DNA of 64,000 bases from Streptomyces sp. NBC_00377 (GCF_036075115.1 NZ_CP107958.1:4340001-4404000), one strand, 5' to 3'; shown: positions 7,531 to 17,109, numbered from the stretch's first letter. Notes: generated by a model not told the origin, from the sequence alone. Translations and numbers: made by a program.

Positions 7531-9492
7531 GTGGGCAGCGTTCCGAATCAGGGTCAGCAGCCGGGCACCGCCGGCGCGCACATGGTGGTGTGCGGCGACG
7601 ACGGACTGGCGCACCGGCTCGCCGCCGAGCTGCGGGGGGTGTACGAGGAGCAGGTGACGCTCGTCGTGCCGCCCGCCGAGCGCACGGTGCGGCCGCCGGT
7701 CGTGGGGCGGGCGCGCGCGGTGTCGGCGGCGCTGCTCGACCGGGTGGTGAGCGCGGCCGTCAACCGGGCGGCGGGCAACGGCGTGCCCACCGTCACGAGC
7801 GAACCCGTGAGCGGTCAGCGGACCCTGGAGGCGCTGGAGGCCACCGAGGCCGTACTCGCCGAGGCCGGTGTGGAGCGGGCCGCCGCGCTGGCGCTCGTGT
7901 ACGACGACGACGAGACCAACATCCGTGCCGCCCTCACCGCCCGCCGGCTCAACCCCCGGCTGCGGCTCGTCCTGCGGCTCTACAACCGGCGGTTGGGCCA
8001 GCACATCGAGGAACTCCTCGACCAGGCGGCCGCGTTGGCCGCCGAGAGCGCGAGGGCGTCGGGGGACGCCTACGACACCAATGCCGGGGACGCCTCGACG
8101 ACCGTCCTGTCCGACGCCGACACCGCCGCTCCCGCGCTCGCCGCGACGGCCGTCGTCGGCACCAGCAAGGTCGTCCAGACGGACGGACTGCTGCTGCGCG
8201 CGGTGGAGCGGCCTCCTACCGGCCCCGGCGAGTCCGACCCACCGGGCCTGCCCACGCTCGCGCTGCTGTCGGCGAACGGCAGTGACCCGGCCTTCGCGGA
8301 CGGCTCCGAGACCAGCGGTGAGCAGGGGCCGCTGCTGCTGCCCGACGCGGCGGCCGTGCGGGAGGCGGCCGCGTCCGGCAGGCGCGGGTCCGTCGTCCTG
8401 GAGCAGGTCGCGTACTCCGCGGGGCCCGCGCTGCCGGCGGGGCGGGGAGTCGGGGTGATGGCGCCGTTCGCCTCGCTGTTCTCGCGCCGGCTGCGGTGGT
8501 CACTGGCCGGTCTCCTCGGGTGTGTCTTCGCGCTGGCGGTGGCGCTGTGGCTGGTGACCGGCATCCATCCGCTGGGGGCGCTGTACCTGACGCTGCTCGA
8601 CCTGTTCGCCATCAACGACCCGGCCGTCGGTGCCACCACCGAGCGCCAGGTCCTTCAGCTCCTCTCCGGGCTCATGGGTCTGCTGCTGCTGCCGGTGCTG
8701 CTCGCGGCCGTGCTGGAGGCGCTCGGCACCTTCCGCGGGGCGGGGGCGCTGCGCCGGCCGCCCCGGGGCCTGGGCGGCCATGTCGTACTCCTGGGGCTGG
8801 GGAAGATCGGCACCCGGGTGCTGATCCGGCTGCGGGAGCTGAACATCCCCGTGGTGTGCGTCGAGGCCGGGCCCGAGGCGCGCGGGCTCGCGGTGGCGCG
8901 GCGCTTACGGGTACCGGTGGTGCTCGGGGACGTCACCCAGGAAGGGGTGCTGGAGGCCGCGAAGATCCATCGCGCGCATGCGCTGCTCGCGGTGACCAGC
9001 TCCGACACGACGAACCTGGAGGCCGCGTTGTACGCGCGGTCGCTGCGGCCCGACCTGCGGGTGGTGCTGCGGCTGTACGACGACGACTTCGCGACCGCCG
9101 TCTACCGCACCCTGCGGGCCGCGCATCCGCAGGCGCTGACCCGCAGCCGGAGCGTGACGCACCTCGCGGCGCCGTCGTTCGCCGGGGCGATGATGGGGCG
9201 GCAGATCCTGGGGGCGATCCCGGTGGAACGGCGGGTGCTGCTCTTCGCCGCGCTGCGGGTCGGGGGACACGCCCAGCTGGAGGGCAGGACGGTCGGGGAG
9301 GCGTTCCGGGCCGGGTACTGGCGGGTGCTGGCGCTGGACACGGGGCGGGAGCGGCAAGGGGGTCCGGGGCTGGTCTGGGATCTTCCGGACACGTACGTCC
9401 TGCGGGCGTCCGACCGGGTGGTGCTGGCCGCGACCCGGCGGGGCCTGGCGGAGCTGCTGCGCCGCAGACGGCGAGGGGAGCCGGCGGCGTAG
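7531..9492 (+). CDS. Tandem TrkA-N (RCK) NAD-binding membrane protein with a TTA codon
   Basis: A 653-residue protein, divergent from the permease operon. The start is most likely GTG 7531, with ATG 7582 as an alternative. The first Rossmann-type domain (about 18-200) begins MVVCGDDGLAHRLA. Two membrane helices (about 320-343 and 373-398) flank a short pore-like loop (LLDLFAINDP). The second TrkA-N domain starts VVLLGLGKIGTRVL and contains VVLGDVTQEGVL, followed by a TrkA-C-like end. The layout resembles RCK-gated ion channels of the CASTOR/POLLUX type, so potassium or calcium flux controlled by nucleotide is likely (family knowledge). Leu459 is encoded by TTA (8905-8907), so translation probably depends on bldA tRNA and development. 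Confidence 0.82.
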   Translation: MGSVPNQGQQPGTAGAHMVVCGDDGLAHRLAAELRGVYEEQVTLVVPPAERTVRPPVVGRARAVSAALLDRVVSAAVNRAAGNGVPTVTSEPVSGQRTLEALEATEAVLAEAGVERAAALALVYDDDETNIRAALTARRLNPRLRLVLRLYNRRLGQHIEELLDQAAALAAESARASGDAYDTNAGDASTTVLSDADTAAPALAATAVVGTSKVVQTDGLLLRAVERPPTGPGESDPPGLPTLALLSANGSDPAFADGSETSGEQGPLLLPDAAAVREAAASGRRGSVVLEQVAYSAGPALPAGRGVGVMAPFASLFSRRLRWSLAGLLGCVFALAVALWLVTGIHPLGALYLTLLDLFAINDPAVGATTERQVLQLLSGLMGLLLLPVLLAAVLEALGTFRGAGALRRPPRGLGGHVVLLGLGKIGTRVLIRLRELNIPVVCVEAGPEARGLAVARRLRVPVVLGDVTQEGVLEAAKIHRAHALLAVTSSDTTNLEAALYARSLRPDLRVVLRLYDDDFATAVYRTLRAAHPQALTRSRSVTHLAAPSFAGAMMGRQILGAIPVERRVLLFAALRVGGHAQLEGRTVGEAFRAGYWRVLALDTGRERQGGPGLVWDLPDTYVLRASDRVVLAATRRGLAELLRRRRRGEPAA

Positions 9493-9520
9493 GGGCGGGC
9501 CGGAGGGGCGAGCGGGATGC

Positions 9521-9551
9521 GGTGGGGGCGAGGTTCTCCCCCGCCCCCACC
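9521..9551. terminator. GC-rich hairpin between convergent genes
   Basis: The arms ggtgggggcg (9521-9530) and cgcccccacc (9542-9551) pair perfectly around an 11-nt loop, midway between the stops of the TrkA-N gene (+) and the S9 peptidase gene (-). There is no T-run, so it may act as a bidirectional stem terminator of the Streptomyces kind. Confidence 0.5.
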
Positions 9552-9574
9552 CCCGCCGCCACCACCACCACGGC

Positions 9575-11389
9575 CTACCGGAGGTGCCGTTCCGCGAACT
9601 CCAGTTCCAGCCTCACCTGCTTGATGCGTTCGTCCACCACCAGGGAGCCGTGTCCCGCGTCGTAGCGGTACACCTCGTGGACCGCTTCCCCGGACTCCAG
9701 ACGCCTGACGTAGTTGTCGATCTGACGGATGGGGCAGCGGGGGTCGTTCACACCGGCCGAGATGTAGACGGGGGCCCGCACCTTGTCGACGTACGTCAGC
9801 GGCGACGAGGCCTCGAAGCGCTCGGGTACCTCCTCGGGGGTGCCGCCGAGCAGCGTGCGGTCCATCGCCTTCAGCGCCTCCATCTCGTCGTGGTAGGCGG
9901 TGACGTAGTCGGCGACGGGGACGGCCGCGATGCCCACGGCCCACGCGTCGGGCTGGACGCCGAGGCCGAGGAGGGTGAGGTAGCCGCCCCAGGAGCCGCC
10001 GGTGAGGATCAGCCGGTCGGGGTCGGCGAGACCCGAGCTCACCGCCCATTCCCGCACCGCCGCGATGTCCTCCAGCTCGATCAGGCCGACCCGGTGCTTG
10101 AGGGCGTCCGTCCAGGCGCGGCCGTAGCCCGTGGAGCCGCGGTAGTTGATGCGCACCACCGCGTAGCCGTGGTCCACCCACGCGGCCGGGGCGGCCGCGA
10201 AGGAGTCGCTGTCGTGCCAGGTCGGGCCGCCGTGGATGTCGAAGACCGTGGGCAGCGGGCCGGTGGTGTCCGCGGGCTTCTGGACCAGCGCGTGGATGCG
10301 GCCGCCCGGCCCCTCCACCCACACGTCCTGCACCGGGACCGAACCCGGGGACTTCATGCCGGGAGGGTCAAGGACCACTTCGCCGGTCGTCGAGCGGACC
10401 GCCGGCGGCCGGGCCGCGGAGGACCACAGGTACTCGACGCTGCCGTCGGGACGGGCCGTGGCGGAGGAGACCGTGCCCGGCGGGGTGGCGATCCGCTCCA
10501 GAGCGGCGCTCGCCAGGTCGTAGCGGAACAGTTCGCTGCGCGCCTCGAAGCTGTGCACGATGAGCAGACCCGAGCCGTCCGGATACCACTCGGCGCTGAC
10601 GTCGCCCGGCAGGTCGAGGGCCAGATCGGTCTCCACGCCCGTGACCACGTCCCAGACCAGGGGCTCCCAGCGGCCGCGGCGCTGGTGGCCGATCAGCAGC
10701 CGGGGGTCGCCGTCGACCGGGGCGAAGCCGAGCACCTCGAGGCCCAGTTCCTCGGCGCCGCCCTTGGTGTCGTCGAGTTCGGCGACCTTCGAGCCGTCGG
10801 GGCGGAGCACCCGCAGCGCGGAGTGCATCGCGTCGCCGTGCTCGGTGTGCTCGAGGGCGATGAGGGAGCCGTCGTGGGAGAGGTCGCCCACGCCCGCCGA
10901 CTCGCGGTGGCGGTACAGCTCGAAGGGGGGCTCGCCGGTCCGTGCCACATGGATGGTGGTGCCCTCCTCGTCCGTGGAGCGGCCGACCACCGCCGTCCGG
11001 CCGTCGCGGCCGAGCGCCAGGCCCGCCGGGTAGGAGGCGGAAAGGCCGGGGGTGGCCGGCTCGTCGGCCCCGCCGTCGAAGGGCTGGCGCCGCCAGACGC
11101 CGAACTCGTCGCCGTCCTTGTCGTCGAACCACCAGATCCACGCGCCGTCCGGGGAGAGCACGCCGTCCGTCGTGCCGTTGGCCCGGTCGGTCACCTGGCG
11201 CTGCCGGCCCGTGGCCCGGTCCCAGGCGTACAGCTCGTACGTCCCTGTCGCATTGGAAACGAACAGGGCGCGGTCCGGGGCGTCCTGCGCCCAGTCGGGC
11301 AGCGACACCCGGGGCGCCCTGAAGCGCTTCTCCCAGTCCGGCATCTCCTCGTACTGCTCGGGCGCGGCGGACCCGTTGCTCTCAGTCAT
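9575..11389 (-). CDS. S9 family (prolyl oligopeptidase-like) serine peptidase
   Basis: A 604-residue cytoplasmic protein without a signal peptide, starting MTESNGSA at ATG 11389. The N-terminal two thirds form a beta-propeller like those of acylaminoacyl peptidases (LFVSNATGTYELYAWDRAT, GTTDGVLSPDGAWIWWFDD). The C-terminal alpha/beta hydrolase carries the triad: Ser466 in GGSWGGY, Asp549 in GVNDPRCP and His580 in DAGHGSL. It probably cleaves short peptides or acyl-peptides in the cytoplasm. It is divergent from the SURF1 gene, with 157 bp between them. Length and motif order fit the family. Confidence 0.92.
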   Translation of the reverse strand: MTESNGSAAPEQYEEMPDWEKRFRAPRVSLPDWAQDAPDRALFVSNATGTYELYAWDRATGRQRQVTDRANGTTDGVLSPDGAWIWWFDDKDGDEFGVWRRQPFDGGADEPATPGLSASYPAGLALGRDGRTAVVGRSTDEEGTTIHVARTGEPPFELYRHRESAGVGDLSHDGSLIALEHTEHGDAMHSALRVLRPDGSKVAELDDTKGGAEELGLEVLGFAPVDGDPRLLIGHQRRGRWEPLVWDVVTGVETDLALDLPGDVSAEWYPDGSGLLIVHSFEARSELFRYDLASAALERIATPPGTVSSATARPDGSVEYLWSSAARPPAVRSTTGEVVLDPPGMKSPGSVPVQDVWVEGPGGRIHALVQKPADTTGPLPTVFDIHGGPTWHDSDSFAAAPAAWVDHGYAVVRINYRGSTGYGRAWTDALKHRVGLIELEDIAAVREWAVSSGLADPDRLILTGGSWGGYLTLLGLGVQPDAWAVGIAAVPVADYVTAYHDEMEALKAMDRTLLGGTPEEVPERFEASSPLTYVDKVRAPVYISAGVNDPRCPIRQIDNYVRRLESGEAVHEVYRYDAGHGSLVVDERIKQVRLELEFAERHLR

Positions 11390-11546
11390 GACCCCATACT
11401 GCCCGCCCGCGAGGACGTGGAGACGCCCAGGTCCCCAGGCTGTGGACAACTTCGCACCGACTTCCCACCTCCCTCCCACCGATGAGTGCCGCCCGGGCCT
11501 CACCCCGCGGGCCGGCAGCCCGCGTCGGCCCCGTACCGTGGAGGGC

Positions 11547-12398
11547 GTGTACCGGTTCCTGCTGACGCCCCGCTGGTGGGGGATCAACGTCTTCGTGCTG
11601 CTGGCCATCCCCTTCTGCGTGTTCATGGGGTCCTGGCAGCTGAGCCGGTTCGAGGCGCGGGTGGACGAACACCGCAGCGCCGAGGCACACGCCGAGTCAG
11701 CCCGCACCGAGGCCGCGCGGCCGCTGGCAGAACTGCTGCCCGTGGACAAGGCGACCTCCGGGAGGCAGACCACCGCCACCGGGCGCTACGGCAAACAGCT
11801 GCTGGTGCCCGGCCGGCAGCTGGACGGCAGGGACGGGTACTACGTGCTGACCCTGCTGCGCACGGACGCCGGCAAGGCGCTGCCCGTGGTGCGCGGCTGG
11901 CTGCCCGGCAGCGCCGACTCCGCGCGCGCCCCGGCGCCGCCGTCCGGCCGGGTCACCGTCACCGGCGCGCTCCAGGCGTCGGAGACCCCCGGCGACAACG
12001 GCGTGAGCGCGCAGGGCGGCCTGCCGGCCGGGCAGACCGCGGCGATCAGCGCCGCCTCACTGGTCAACGTGGTGCCGTACGACCTCTACGACGCCTGGAT
12101 CACGCTCGACACCGCCGACCCGGGGATGACGGCGGTACCCGCGGCCGCGGCGGCCGACACGGGGCTCGATCTGAAGGCGTTCCAGAACCTGGGCTACACC
12201 GGCGAGTGGTTCGTCTTCGCCGGGTTCGTGGTGTTCATGTGGTTCCGGCTGCTGCGCCGCGAGGTGGAGTTCGCGCGGGACGCGGAACTCGGCATCCTCC
12301 CGGAGGAACCCGCCACCGTCCTGCCCGAGCGGAACGCCGGCGGCCGGGGCGAGCCGGACGGGAACGTTCAGGAGGACGCCAGCACGCCCGTCCGGTAG
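11547..12398 (+). CDS. SURF1-family cytochrome oxidase assembly protein
   Basis: A 283-residue inner membrane protein. The start is GTG 11547 after a gtggaggg ribosome site. The N-terminal helix (VFVLLAIPFCVFMGSWQLSRF) and the C-terminal helix (WFVFAGFVVFMWFRLL) bracket an extracytoplasmic domain with GRQLDGRDGYYVLTLL and VVRGWLPG, as in Shy1/SURF1 proteins that help insert haem a into cytochrome c oxidase. The 3' end overlaps the convergent sigma-factor-associated membrane protein by 31 bp. Confidence 0.92.
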   Translation: MYRFLLTPRWWGINVFVLLAIPFCVFMGSWQLSRFEARVDEHRSAEAHAESARTEAARPLAELLPVDKATSGRQTTATGRYGKQLLVPGRQLDGRDGYYVLTLLRTDAGKALPVVRGWLPGSADSARAPAPPSGRVTVTGALQASETPGDNGVSAQGGLPAGQTAAISAASLVNVVPYDLYDAWITLDTADPGMTAVPAAAAADTGLDLKAFQNLGYTGEWFVFAGFVVFMWFRLLRREVEFARDAELGILPEEPATVLPERNAGGRGEPDGNVQEDASTPVR

Positions 12399-13573
12399 AT
12401 CGTCCCGGCGCACGCGTCCGGCACCGTGGCCACGCTCGTCGGGGAGCCGCCCTCGGCCGTGTAGGACACGCTCACGCTGCCGTCGGCCGTGCCGTCCTCG
12501 GTGAACAGCTGTGCCGCGGTGCCGGAGGTGGTCTCGCCGGTCGTGCTCGACTGGTCGGTCGAGGTCGGGGAGGGGGACGCCGAGCCGCCGCTGTCGCCGC
12601 CGCTGCCGCCGCCCGTGGTGGGGCAGGTCTCGGAGGGCACCCAGGCGAACTTCACCTCGTAGGCGGAGCCGGGGGCGAGTGCCAGCTGGGAGACGTAGAG
12701 CGAGGGGTCGGGCAGACGGGCCGCCACGTCGCCGGAGGCGTGTTCCGCGACGGTGATCTTCGTGGCGTCGGCGGCGCCCTGGACGCCGATCGTCACGCTG
12801 ACGGCGCCACCGACGGTGCAGGCGGCGGTGGAGGTGTTCTGGACGCGGAAGGTGCCGTAGACGGTGCCGGCCGAGTCGGGGACCTCGACGGTGGGCGCTC
12901 CCGCGTCGAGCTGCTCCCCCGTGCACGGGGCGGCGCTCGCCGCGGACTCCACGGTGTGGCCGGCGCCGCTGGAGGCGGTGCCGCCCGCGGTCTCCTTGTC
13001 CTGGCCGGGGTCGGTGGCGCTGCCCTTGCCCTGCTCGCCGGTCCTGCCGGAGGAGCCGCCGACCTTGCCGGTGGAGCCGCCGTCAGGGTCCTTGCCCTGG
13101 TCCGTGCCTCCTTGCGCCTGTGAGGCCTGGCCGGCGAGCGAAGGGTTGGCGTCGGACCCACCGGCGTTCGACACGTGCAGCACGGCCGGGACGGCGGTGC
13201 CGAGGAAGAGGGCCGCGGCGGCCACGCCGACGGCGGCCTGCCGCTTACGGGCCCGCCGGACGGGCACGGCCCGCCGCAGGTGGTCCAGCGTGCCGTCGCG
13301 CGGCTCCATCTCCTGGACGGCGTCGTGCAGCATCCGGCGCAGTGCCAGCTCGTCCGAGTCGAGCCCGTCGGGGCTCTGGTCGTCGAGGTGGTGGTTCACG
13401 GTTGAGTTCCCAGCGTGCGATTGCTTCGGATCCGGTCTGCGCGGCGGCGACGTCGGCCCGTGCCACGCGAGGGGCTCGTGGCGCTCGGCGCTGCCGGCAG
13501 TGTCTTGGCTGTCCCGACTCTCATGGCTGTCACGGCTGTCGTCGGGGCCCCGTCCTTCGGCTTCCCCGCTCAC
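12368..13573 (-). CDS. Membrane protein coupled to sigma factor, possible anti-sigma or effector
   Basis: A 401-residue protein. Its GTG start at 13573 overlaps the stop of the upstream sigma factor gene (GTGA), so the two are translationally coupled. An N-terminal charged and disordered stretch is followed by a helical part (DELALRRMLHDAVQEMEP) and one membrane helix near residues 112-134. The extracytoplasmic tail is very rich in Gly, Ser and Asp, with an internal beta-rich domain (ADATKITVAEHASGD) and two Cys. Position and topology suggest an anti-sigma factor or a sensor partner. No ZAS zinc motif is visible, so this is inference. An internal GTG at about 13400 (NHHLDDQ) is an alternative start. 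Confidence 0.75.
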   Translation of the reverse strand: MSGEAEGRGPDDSRDSHESRDSQDTAGSAERHEPLAWHGPTSPPRRPDPKQSHAGNSTVNHHLDDQSPDGLDSDELALRRMLHDAVQEMEPRDGTLDHLRRAVPVRRARKRQAAVGVAAAALFLGTAVPAVLHVSNAGGSDANPSLAGQASQAQGGTDQGKDPDGGSTGKVGGSSGRTGEQGKGSATDPGQDKETAGGTASSGAGHTVESAASAAPCTGEQLDAGAPTVEVPDSAGTVYGTFRVQNTSTAACTVGGAVSVTIGVQGAADATKITVAEHASGDVAARLPDPSLYVSQLALAPGSAYEVKFAWVPSETCPTTGGGSGGDSGGSASPSPTSTDQSSTTGETTSGTAAQLFTEDGTADGSVSVSYTAEGGSPTSVATVPDACAGTIYRTGVLASS

Positions 13574-14280
13574 GCCGATGCCTCCATGGCTATGCGCAGG
13601 GCGGCGATGCCGCGCGAACCGTAGGCCTTGACCGAGCCGAGGGAGACCCCGAGGGCCTCGGCGACCTGGGCCTCGGTCATGTCCGCGAAGTAGCGCAGCA
13701 CGAGGACCTCGCGCTGACGGCGCTGGAGGCCCTTCATCGCCTTGATCAGCGAGTCGCGCTCCAGCTGGTCGTAGGCGCCCTCCTCCGCGCTGGCCATGTC
13801 CGGCATCGGCTTGGAGAGCAGCTTCAGACCGAGGATGCGGCGGCGCAGGGCGGAGCGGGAGAGGTTGACGACCGTCTGGCGCAGGTAGGCGAGGGTCTTC
13901 TCCGGGTCGCGGACGCGCTTGCGCGCGGAGTGGACGCGGATGAAGGCCTCCTGGACGACGTCCTCGCAGGAGGCGGTGTCGTCGAGGAGAAGGGCGGCGA
14001 GACCGAGCAGCGAGCGGTAGTGGGCCCGGTAGGTCTCGGTGAGGTGGTCGACGGTGGTGCCCGCCGCCACGGCGTCGTCGGCGGAGACGGTCGGTCCGGC
14101 GGTGTCGGCGGTATCGGCGCCGTCACGCTGACTGGGTATGCGGGCGGGCCGCGCTGCGGGCATGGGCGCGATCACCGGCATGCCGCCGGACGCGCCGGGC
14201 ACACGGGGTCGGAGGACGGCTCGCGGCGGCCGCAGGGCCGCGCCACGGGGCGCCACTGGGAGTTCGAGTACCTCTGCCAC
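13570..14280 (-). CDS. SigE-family ECF-like RNA polymerase sigma factor
   Basis: A 236-residue sigma factor. Region 2 is seen in YRAHYRSLLGLAALLLDDTA and CEDVVQEAFIRVHSARKRV; region 4 in LQRRQREVLVLRYFADMTE and AQVAEALGVSLGSVKAYGSR. The start is placed at GTG 14280 (VAEVLELPV), although no close ribosome site is visible; the frame continues upstream to 14421. A proline/alanine-rich N-terminal extension precedes region 2. It is followed, with overlap, by its probable membrane partner. It lies downstream of asd-ask on the same strand, but 372 bp of non-coding DNA makes it a separate transcript. Confidence 0.88.
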   Translation of the reverse strand: MAEVLELPVAPRGAALRPPRAVLRPRVPGASGGMPVIAPMPAARPARIPSQRDGADTADTAGPTVSADDAVAAGTTVDHLTETYRAHYRSLLGLAALLLDDTASCEDVVQEAFIRVHSARKRVRDPEKTLAYLRQTVVNLSRSALRRRILGLKLLSKPMPDMASAEEGAYDQLERDSLIKAMKGLQRRQREVLVLRYFADMTEAQVAEALGVSLGSVKAYGSRGIAALRIAMEASA

Positions 14281-14652
14281 GCCAGTTGGACACACTTCCC
14301 CCCGTGGGGGTTGTACGCGTCCGGTGTCACTTTTGCGTCGGCCAAGGCCCCGCGCACCCGTCTCATGTGTCCCGATCTTCCCCTGTATCCCATTTGTAGG
14401 GCGTCCCCACGCCCGGATCACCGCGTCCCCGAACGCTGTGATCGTTCACACGCCTGCGCCACCCCGAGGGGTGACCGCAAAGACGCTCCCCGCCCTGCGC
14501 ACGGTTGCGGAGAGCGGGGAGGAAAATCTTCGGATGCCAAAGGTGTCCGATACAAGTGGTTCGGACCGTCGACCGGCTCACATTGCCCTGTGATCCTACA
14601 AAGCCGTCAAGCCGTCAAGCCGTGGCCAGCGCTTTTCCTTCCCGGAAGCGCT
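14281..14652. other. Intergenic region between asd and the sigma factor gene
   Basis: A 372-bp gap that should hold the sigma factor promoter (minus strand). Visible structures are an 8-bp stem (ctccccgc 14486-14493 with gcggggag 14514-14521), a threefold gccgtcaa-type direct repeat near 14602-14622, and the hairpin directly after asd. I could not pick a convincing -35/-10 pair. Confidence 0.5.
14628..14652 (-). terminator. Hairpin directly after asd
   Basis: The arms agcgctt (14628-14634) and aagcgct (14646-14652) pair around an 11-nt loop, ending right next to the asd stop codon. There is no clear U-tract on the minus strand, so the terminator call is tentative. Confidence 0.45.
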
Positions 14653-15756
14653 TCACCGTACGTCGCCGGACGGCCTTTTCCGGACGGGCCCGCGGCCTCC
14701 CGACAGCTCGGCCGCCACCAGCTCCGCGATCTGCGCGGTGTTCAGCGCGGCCCCCTTGCGCAGGTTGTCCCCGCAGACGAACAGTTCGAGCGCCGTCGGG
14801 TCGTCGAGGGCCCGCCGTACCCGGCCCACCCAGGTGGGATCCGTGCCGACCACGTCGGCGGGCGTGGGGAACTCCCCCGCCGCCGGGTTGTCGAAGAGGA
14901 CGACACCGGGCGCCGTCGCGATGATCTCGCGGGCGCCGTCCACGGTGACCTCGTCCTGGAAGCGGGCGTGCACGGTGAGGGAGTGCGTGGTGACCACGGG
15001 GACGCGCACACAGGTCACGGCCACCGGCAGCTTCGGCAGCCCGAGGATCTTGCGGGACTCGTCCCGCACCTTCATCTCCTCCGACGACCAGCCGTCCGCG
15101 CGCAGCGACCCGGCCCAGGGCACGACGTTCAGCGCCACCGGCTCCGGGAAAGGACCGGTGTCGTCGCCGACGGCCCGCCGCAGATCGCCCGGGCCGGTCC
15201 CCAGCTCGGTGCCGGCGACCAGCGAGATCTGCCGCCGCAGCGTCTCCACCCCGGCCCGCCCGGCCCCGCTCACCGCCTGGTACGACGACACCACCAGCTC
15301 ACGCAGCCCGTACTCGGCGTGCAGCGCGCCCAGGGCGACGATCATGGACAGCGTCGTGCAGTTGGGGTTGGCGACGATCCCGCGTGGCCGGTTGCGCACC
15401 GTGTGCCCGTTGACCTCGGGGACCACCAGTGGCACCTCGGGGTCCATCCGGAAGGCGCCGGAGTTGTCCACCACGACGACGCCCTTGGCGGCGGCGACCG
15501 GCGCCCAGTGCGCGGCGACGTCGTCGGGCACGTCGAACATGGCGACGTCGACCCCGTCGAAGGCCTCCTCCGACAGGGCCACCACCTCGACCTCCTCGCC
15601 GCGCACGGCCAGCTTGCGGCCGGCCGAGCGTGGGGAGGCGACGAGGCGGATCTCGCCCCAGATGTCGGCCCGCTGGGACAGGATCTTGAGCATGACCGTG
15701 CCGACGGCCCCGGTCGCTCCCACGACCGCGAGGGTCGGCCGCACCGTGTCGGCCAT
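14653..15756 (-). CDS. asd: Aspartate-semialdehyde dehydrogenase
   Basis: A 367-residue enzyme that reduces aspartyl phosphate to aspartate semialdehyde with NADPH, the second step towards lysine, threonine, methionine and diaminopimelate. The N-terminal Rossmann motif is [16 protein letters not shown]. Catalytic Cys133 is in NPNCTT. Other family motifs are [14 protein letters not shown] and [13 protein letters not shown] (substrate-binding His). The ATG at 15756 overlaps the TGA of ask by one base (TGATG), so the two enzymes of the pathway are made together. Confidence 0.97.
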   Translation of the reverse strand: MADTVRPTLAVVGATGAVGTVMLKILSQRADIWGEIRLVASPRSAGRKLAVRGEEVEVVALSEEAFDGVDVAMFDVPDDVAAHWAPVAAAKGVVVVDNSGAFRMDPEVPLVVPEVNGHTVRNRPRGIVANPNCTTLSMIVALGALHAEYGLRELVVSSYQAVSGAGRAGVETLRRQISLVAGTELGTGPGDLRRAVGDDTGPFPEPVALNVVPWAGSLRADGWSSEEMKVRDESRKILGLPKLPVAVTCVRVPVVTTHSLTVHARFQDEVTVDGAREIIATAPGVVLFDNPAAGEFPTPADVVGTDPTWVGRVRRALDDPTALELFVCGDNLRKGAALNTAQIAELVAAELSGGRGPVRKRPSGDVR

Positions 15757-16277
15757 CAGCGGCCGGTGCCCCCGTAGACGACGGCCTCGTCGCTGTCCGA
15801 GTCCAGTCCGAAGGCGGTGTGCACGGCGCGCACGGCCTCGTTGACGTCGTCGGCGCGCGTCACGACCGAGATGCGGATCTCGGAGGTCGAGATGAGCTCG
15901 ATGTTGACGCCCGCGTCGGCCAGGGCCTTGAAGAAGTCGGCCGTGACGCCAGGGTTGGTCTTCATCCCCGCGCCGACCAGGGAAATCTTGCCGATCTGGT
16001 CGTCGTAGCGCAGCGAGTCGAAGCCGATGCCGGCCCGGTTCTTCTCCAGGGCGTCGATGGCCTTGCGGCCCTCGGCCTTGGGGAGCGTGAAGGAGATGTC
16101 CGTCAGACCGGTGGCGGCCGCGGACACGTTCTGCACGATCATGTCGATGTTGATCTCGGCGTCCGAGATCGTACGGAAGATCGCGGCCGCCTCGCCCGGC
16201 TTGTCCGGCACACCGACGACCGTGACCTTGGCCTCGGAGGTGTCGTGCGCGACACCGGAGATGATGGCCTGCTCCAC
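15756..16277 (-). CDS. Probable internal start for the aspartokinase beta subunit (ACT domains)
   Basis: Inside ask, GTG 16277 ([17 protein letters not shown]) is preceded by an aagggg ribosome site at seven bases spacing. It would yield a 173-residue in-frame product holding only the two ACT domains. In Corynebacterium lysC, an equivalent in-frame start at the same place gives a 172-residue beta subunit of an alpha2-beta2 enzyme. That start and site are visible here; production of the protein is inferred. Confidence 0.6.
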   Translation of the reverse strand: MEQAIISGVAHDTSEAKVTVVGVPDKPGEAAAIFRTISDAEINIDMIVQNVSAAATGLTDISFTLPKAEGRKAIDALEKNRAGIGFDSLRYDDQIGKISLVGAGMKTNPGVTADFFKALADAGVNIELISTSEIRISVVTRADDVNEAVRAVHTAFGLDSDSDEAVVYGGTGR

Positions 16278-17048
16278 CGGCTTGTCCCCTTGCTGCTGTG
16301 TCCTGTGAACGAGTGGCTCGCTGCTGACCCACGTGCCCTGGAGTCCGCTGAAGGACGAGCGGACGTGGATCGGGATGTTGTAGCGGCGGGCGTACTCCAC
16401 ACAGCGGTGGAGCAGCACCTTGGAGCCGGAGGCCGCGAGCTCCAGCATGTCCTCGAAGGCGATCCAGTCGATCTTCTGCGCCTTCTTCACCACGCGCGGG
16501 TCGGCGGTGAACACGCCGTCCACGTCCGTGTAGATCTCGCAGACCTCGGCGTCGAGCGCGGCGGCGAGGGCGACGGCCGTGGTGTCGGACCCGCCACGTC
16601 CCAGCGTGGTGATGTCCTTCTTGTCCTGGCTGACGCCCTGGAACCCGGCGACGATAGCGATGTTGCCCTCGTCCAGCGCGGTCCGGATGCGGCCCGGCGT
16701 GACATCGATGATCCGGGCTTTGTTGTGGACCGAGTCGGTGATGACGCCTGCCTGGCTGCCGGTGAACGACTGGGCGCTGTGGCCCAGGTTCTTGATCGCC
16801 ATCGCCAGCAGGGCCATGGAGATCCGCTCTCCGGCGGTCAGCAGCATGTCGAATTCCCGGCCGCTGGGCATCGGGGATACCTGCTCGGCGAGATCGATCA
16901 GCTCGTCCGTCGTGTCGCCCATCGCGGAAACGACGACGACCACCTGGTGGCCGTTCTTCTTCGCTTCCACGATCCGCTTGGCGACGCGCTTGATGCCCTC
17001 GGCATCGGCTACGGAGGAGCCTCCGTACTTCTGCACGACAAGGCCCAC
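15756..17048 (-). CDS. ask: Aspartokinase, alpha subunit
   Basis: A 430-residue enzyme that phosphorylates aspartate, the first step of the aspartate pathway. The start is GTG 17048 with gaggagc eight bases upstream ([17 protein letters not shown]). The kinase domain carries [26 protein letters not shown] and [15 protein letters not shown]. Two ACT domains follow, beginning near [17 protein letters not shown], and normally give lysine/threonine feedback control. It forms an operon with asd. As in other actinobacteria, an internal start for a regulatory beta subunit is probable (separate entry). Confidence 0.97.
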   Translation of the reverse strand: MGLVVQKYGGSSVADAEGIKRVAKRIVEAKKNGHQVVVVVSAMGDTTDELIDLAEQVSPMPSGREFDMLLTAGERISMALLAMAIKNLGHSAQSFTGSQAGVITDSVHNKARIIDVTPGRIRTALDEGNIAIVAGFQGVSQDKKDITTLGRGGSDTTAVALAAALDAEVCEIYTDVDGVFTADPRVVKKAQKIDWIAFEDMLELAASGSKVLLHRCVEYARRYNIPIHVRSSFSGLQGTWVSSEPLVHRTQQQGDKPVEQAIISGVAHDTSEAKVTVVGVPDKPGEAAAIFRTISDAEINIDMIVQNVSAAATGLTDISFTLPKAEGRKAIDALEKNRAGIGFDSLRYDDQIGKISLVGAGMKTNPGVTADFFKALADAGVNIELISTSEIRISVVTRADDVNEAVRAVHTAFGLDSDSDEAVVYGGTGR

Positions 17049-17109
17049 GTGCGCTCCTCGCTCAGTTTGTCTGTTTCCGCACATACGCCCTTGTACTGCG
17101 GGTCGGCTC

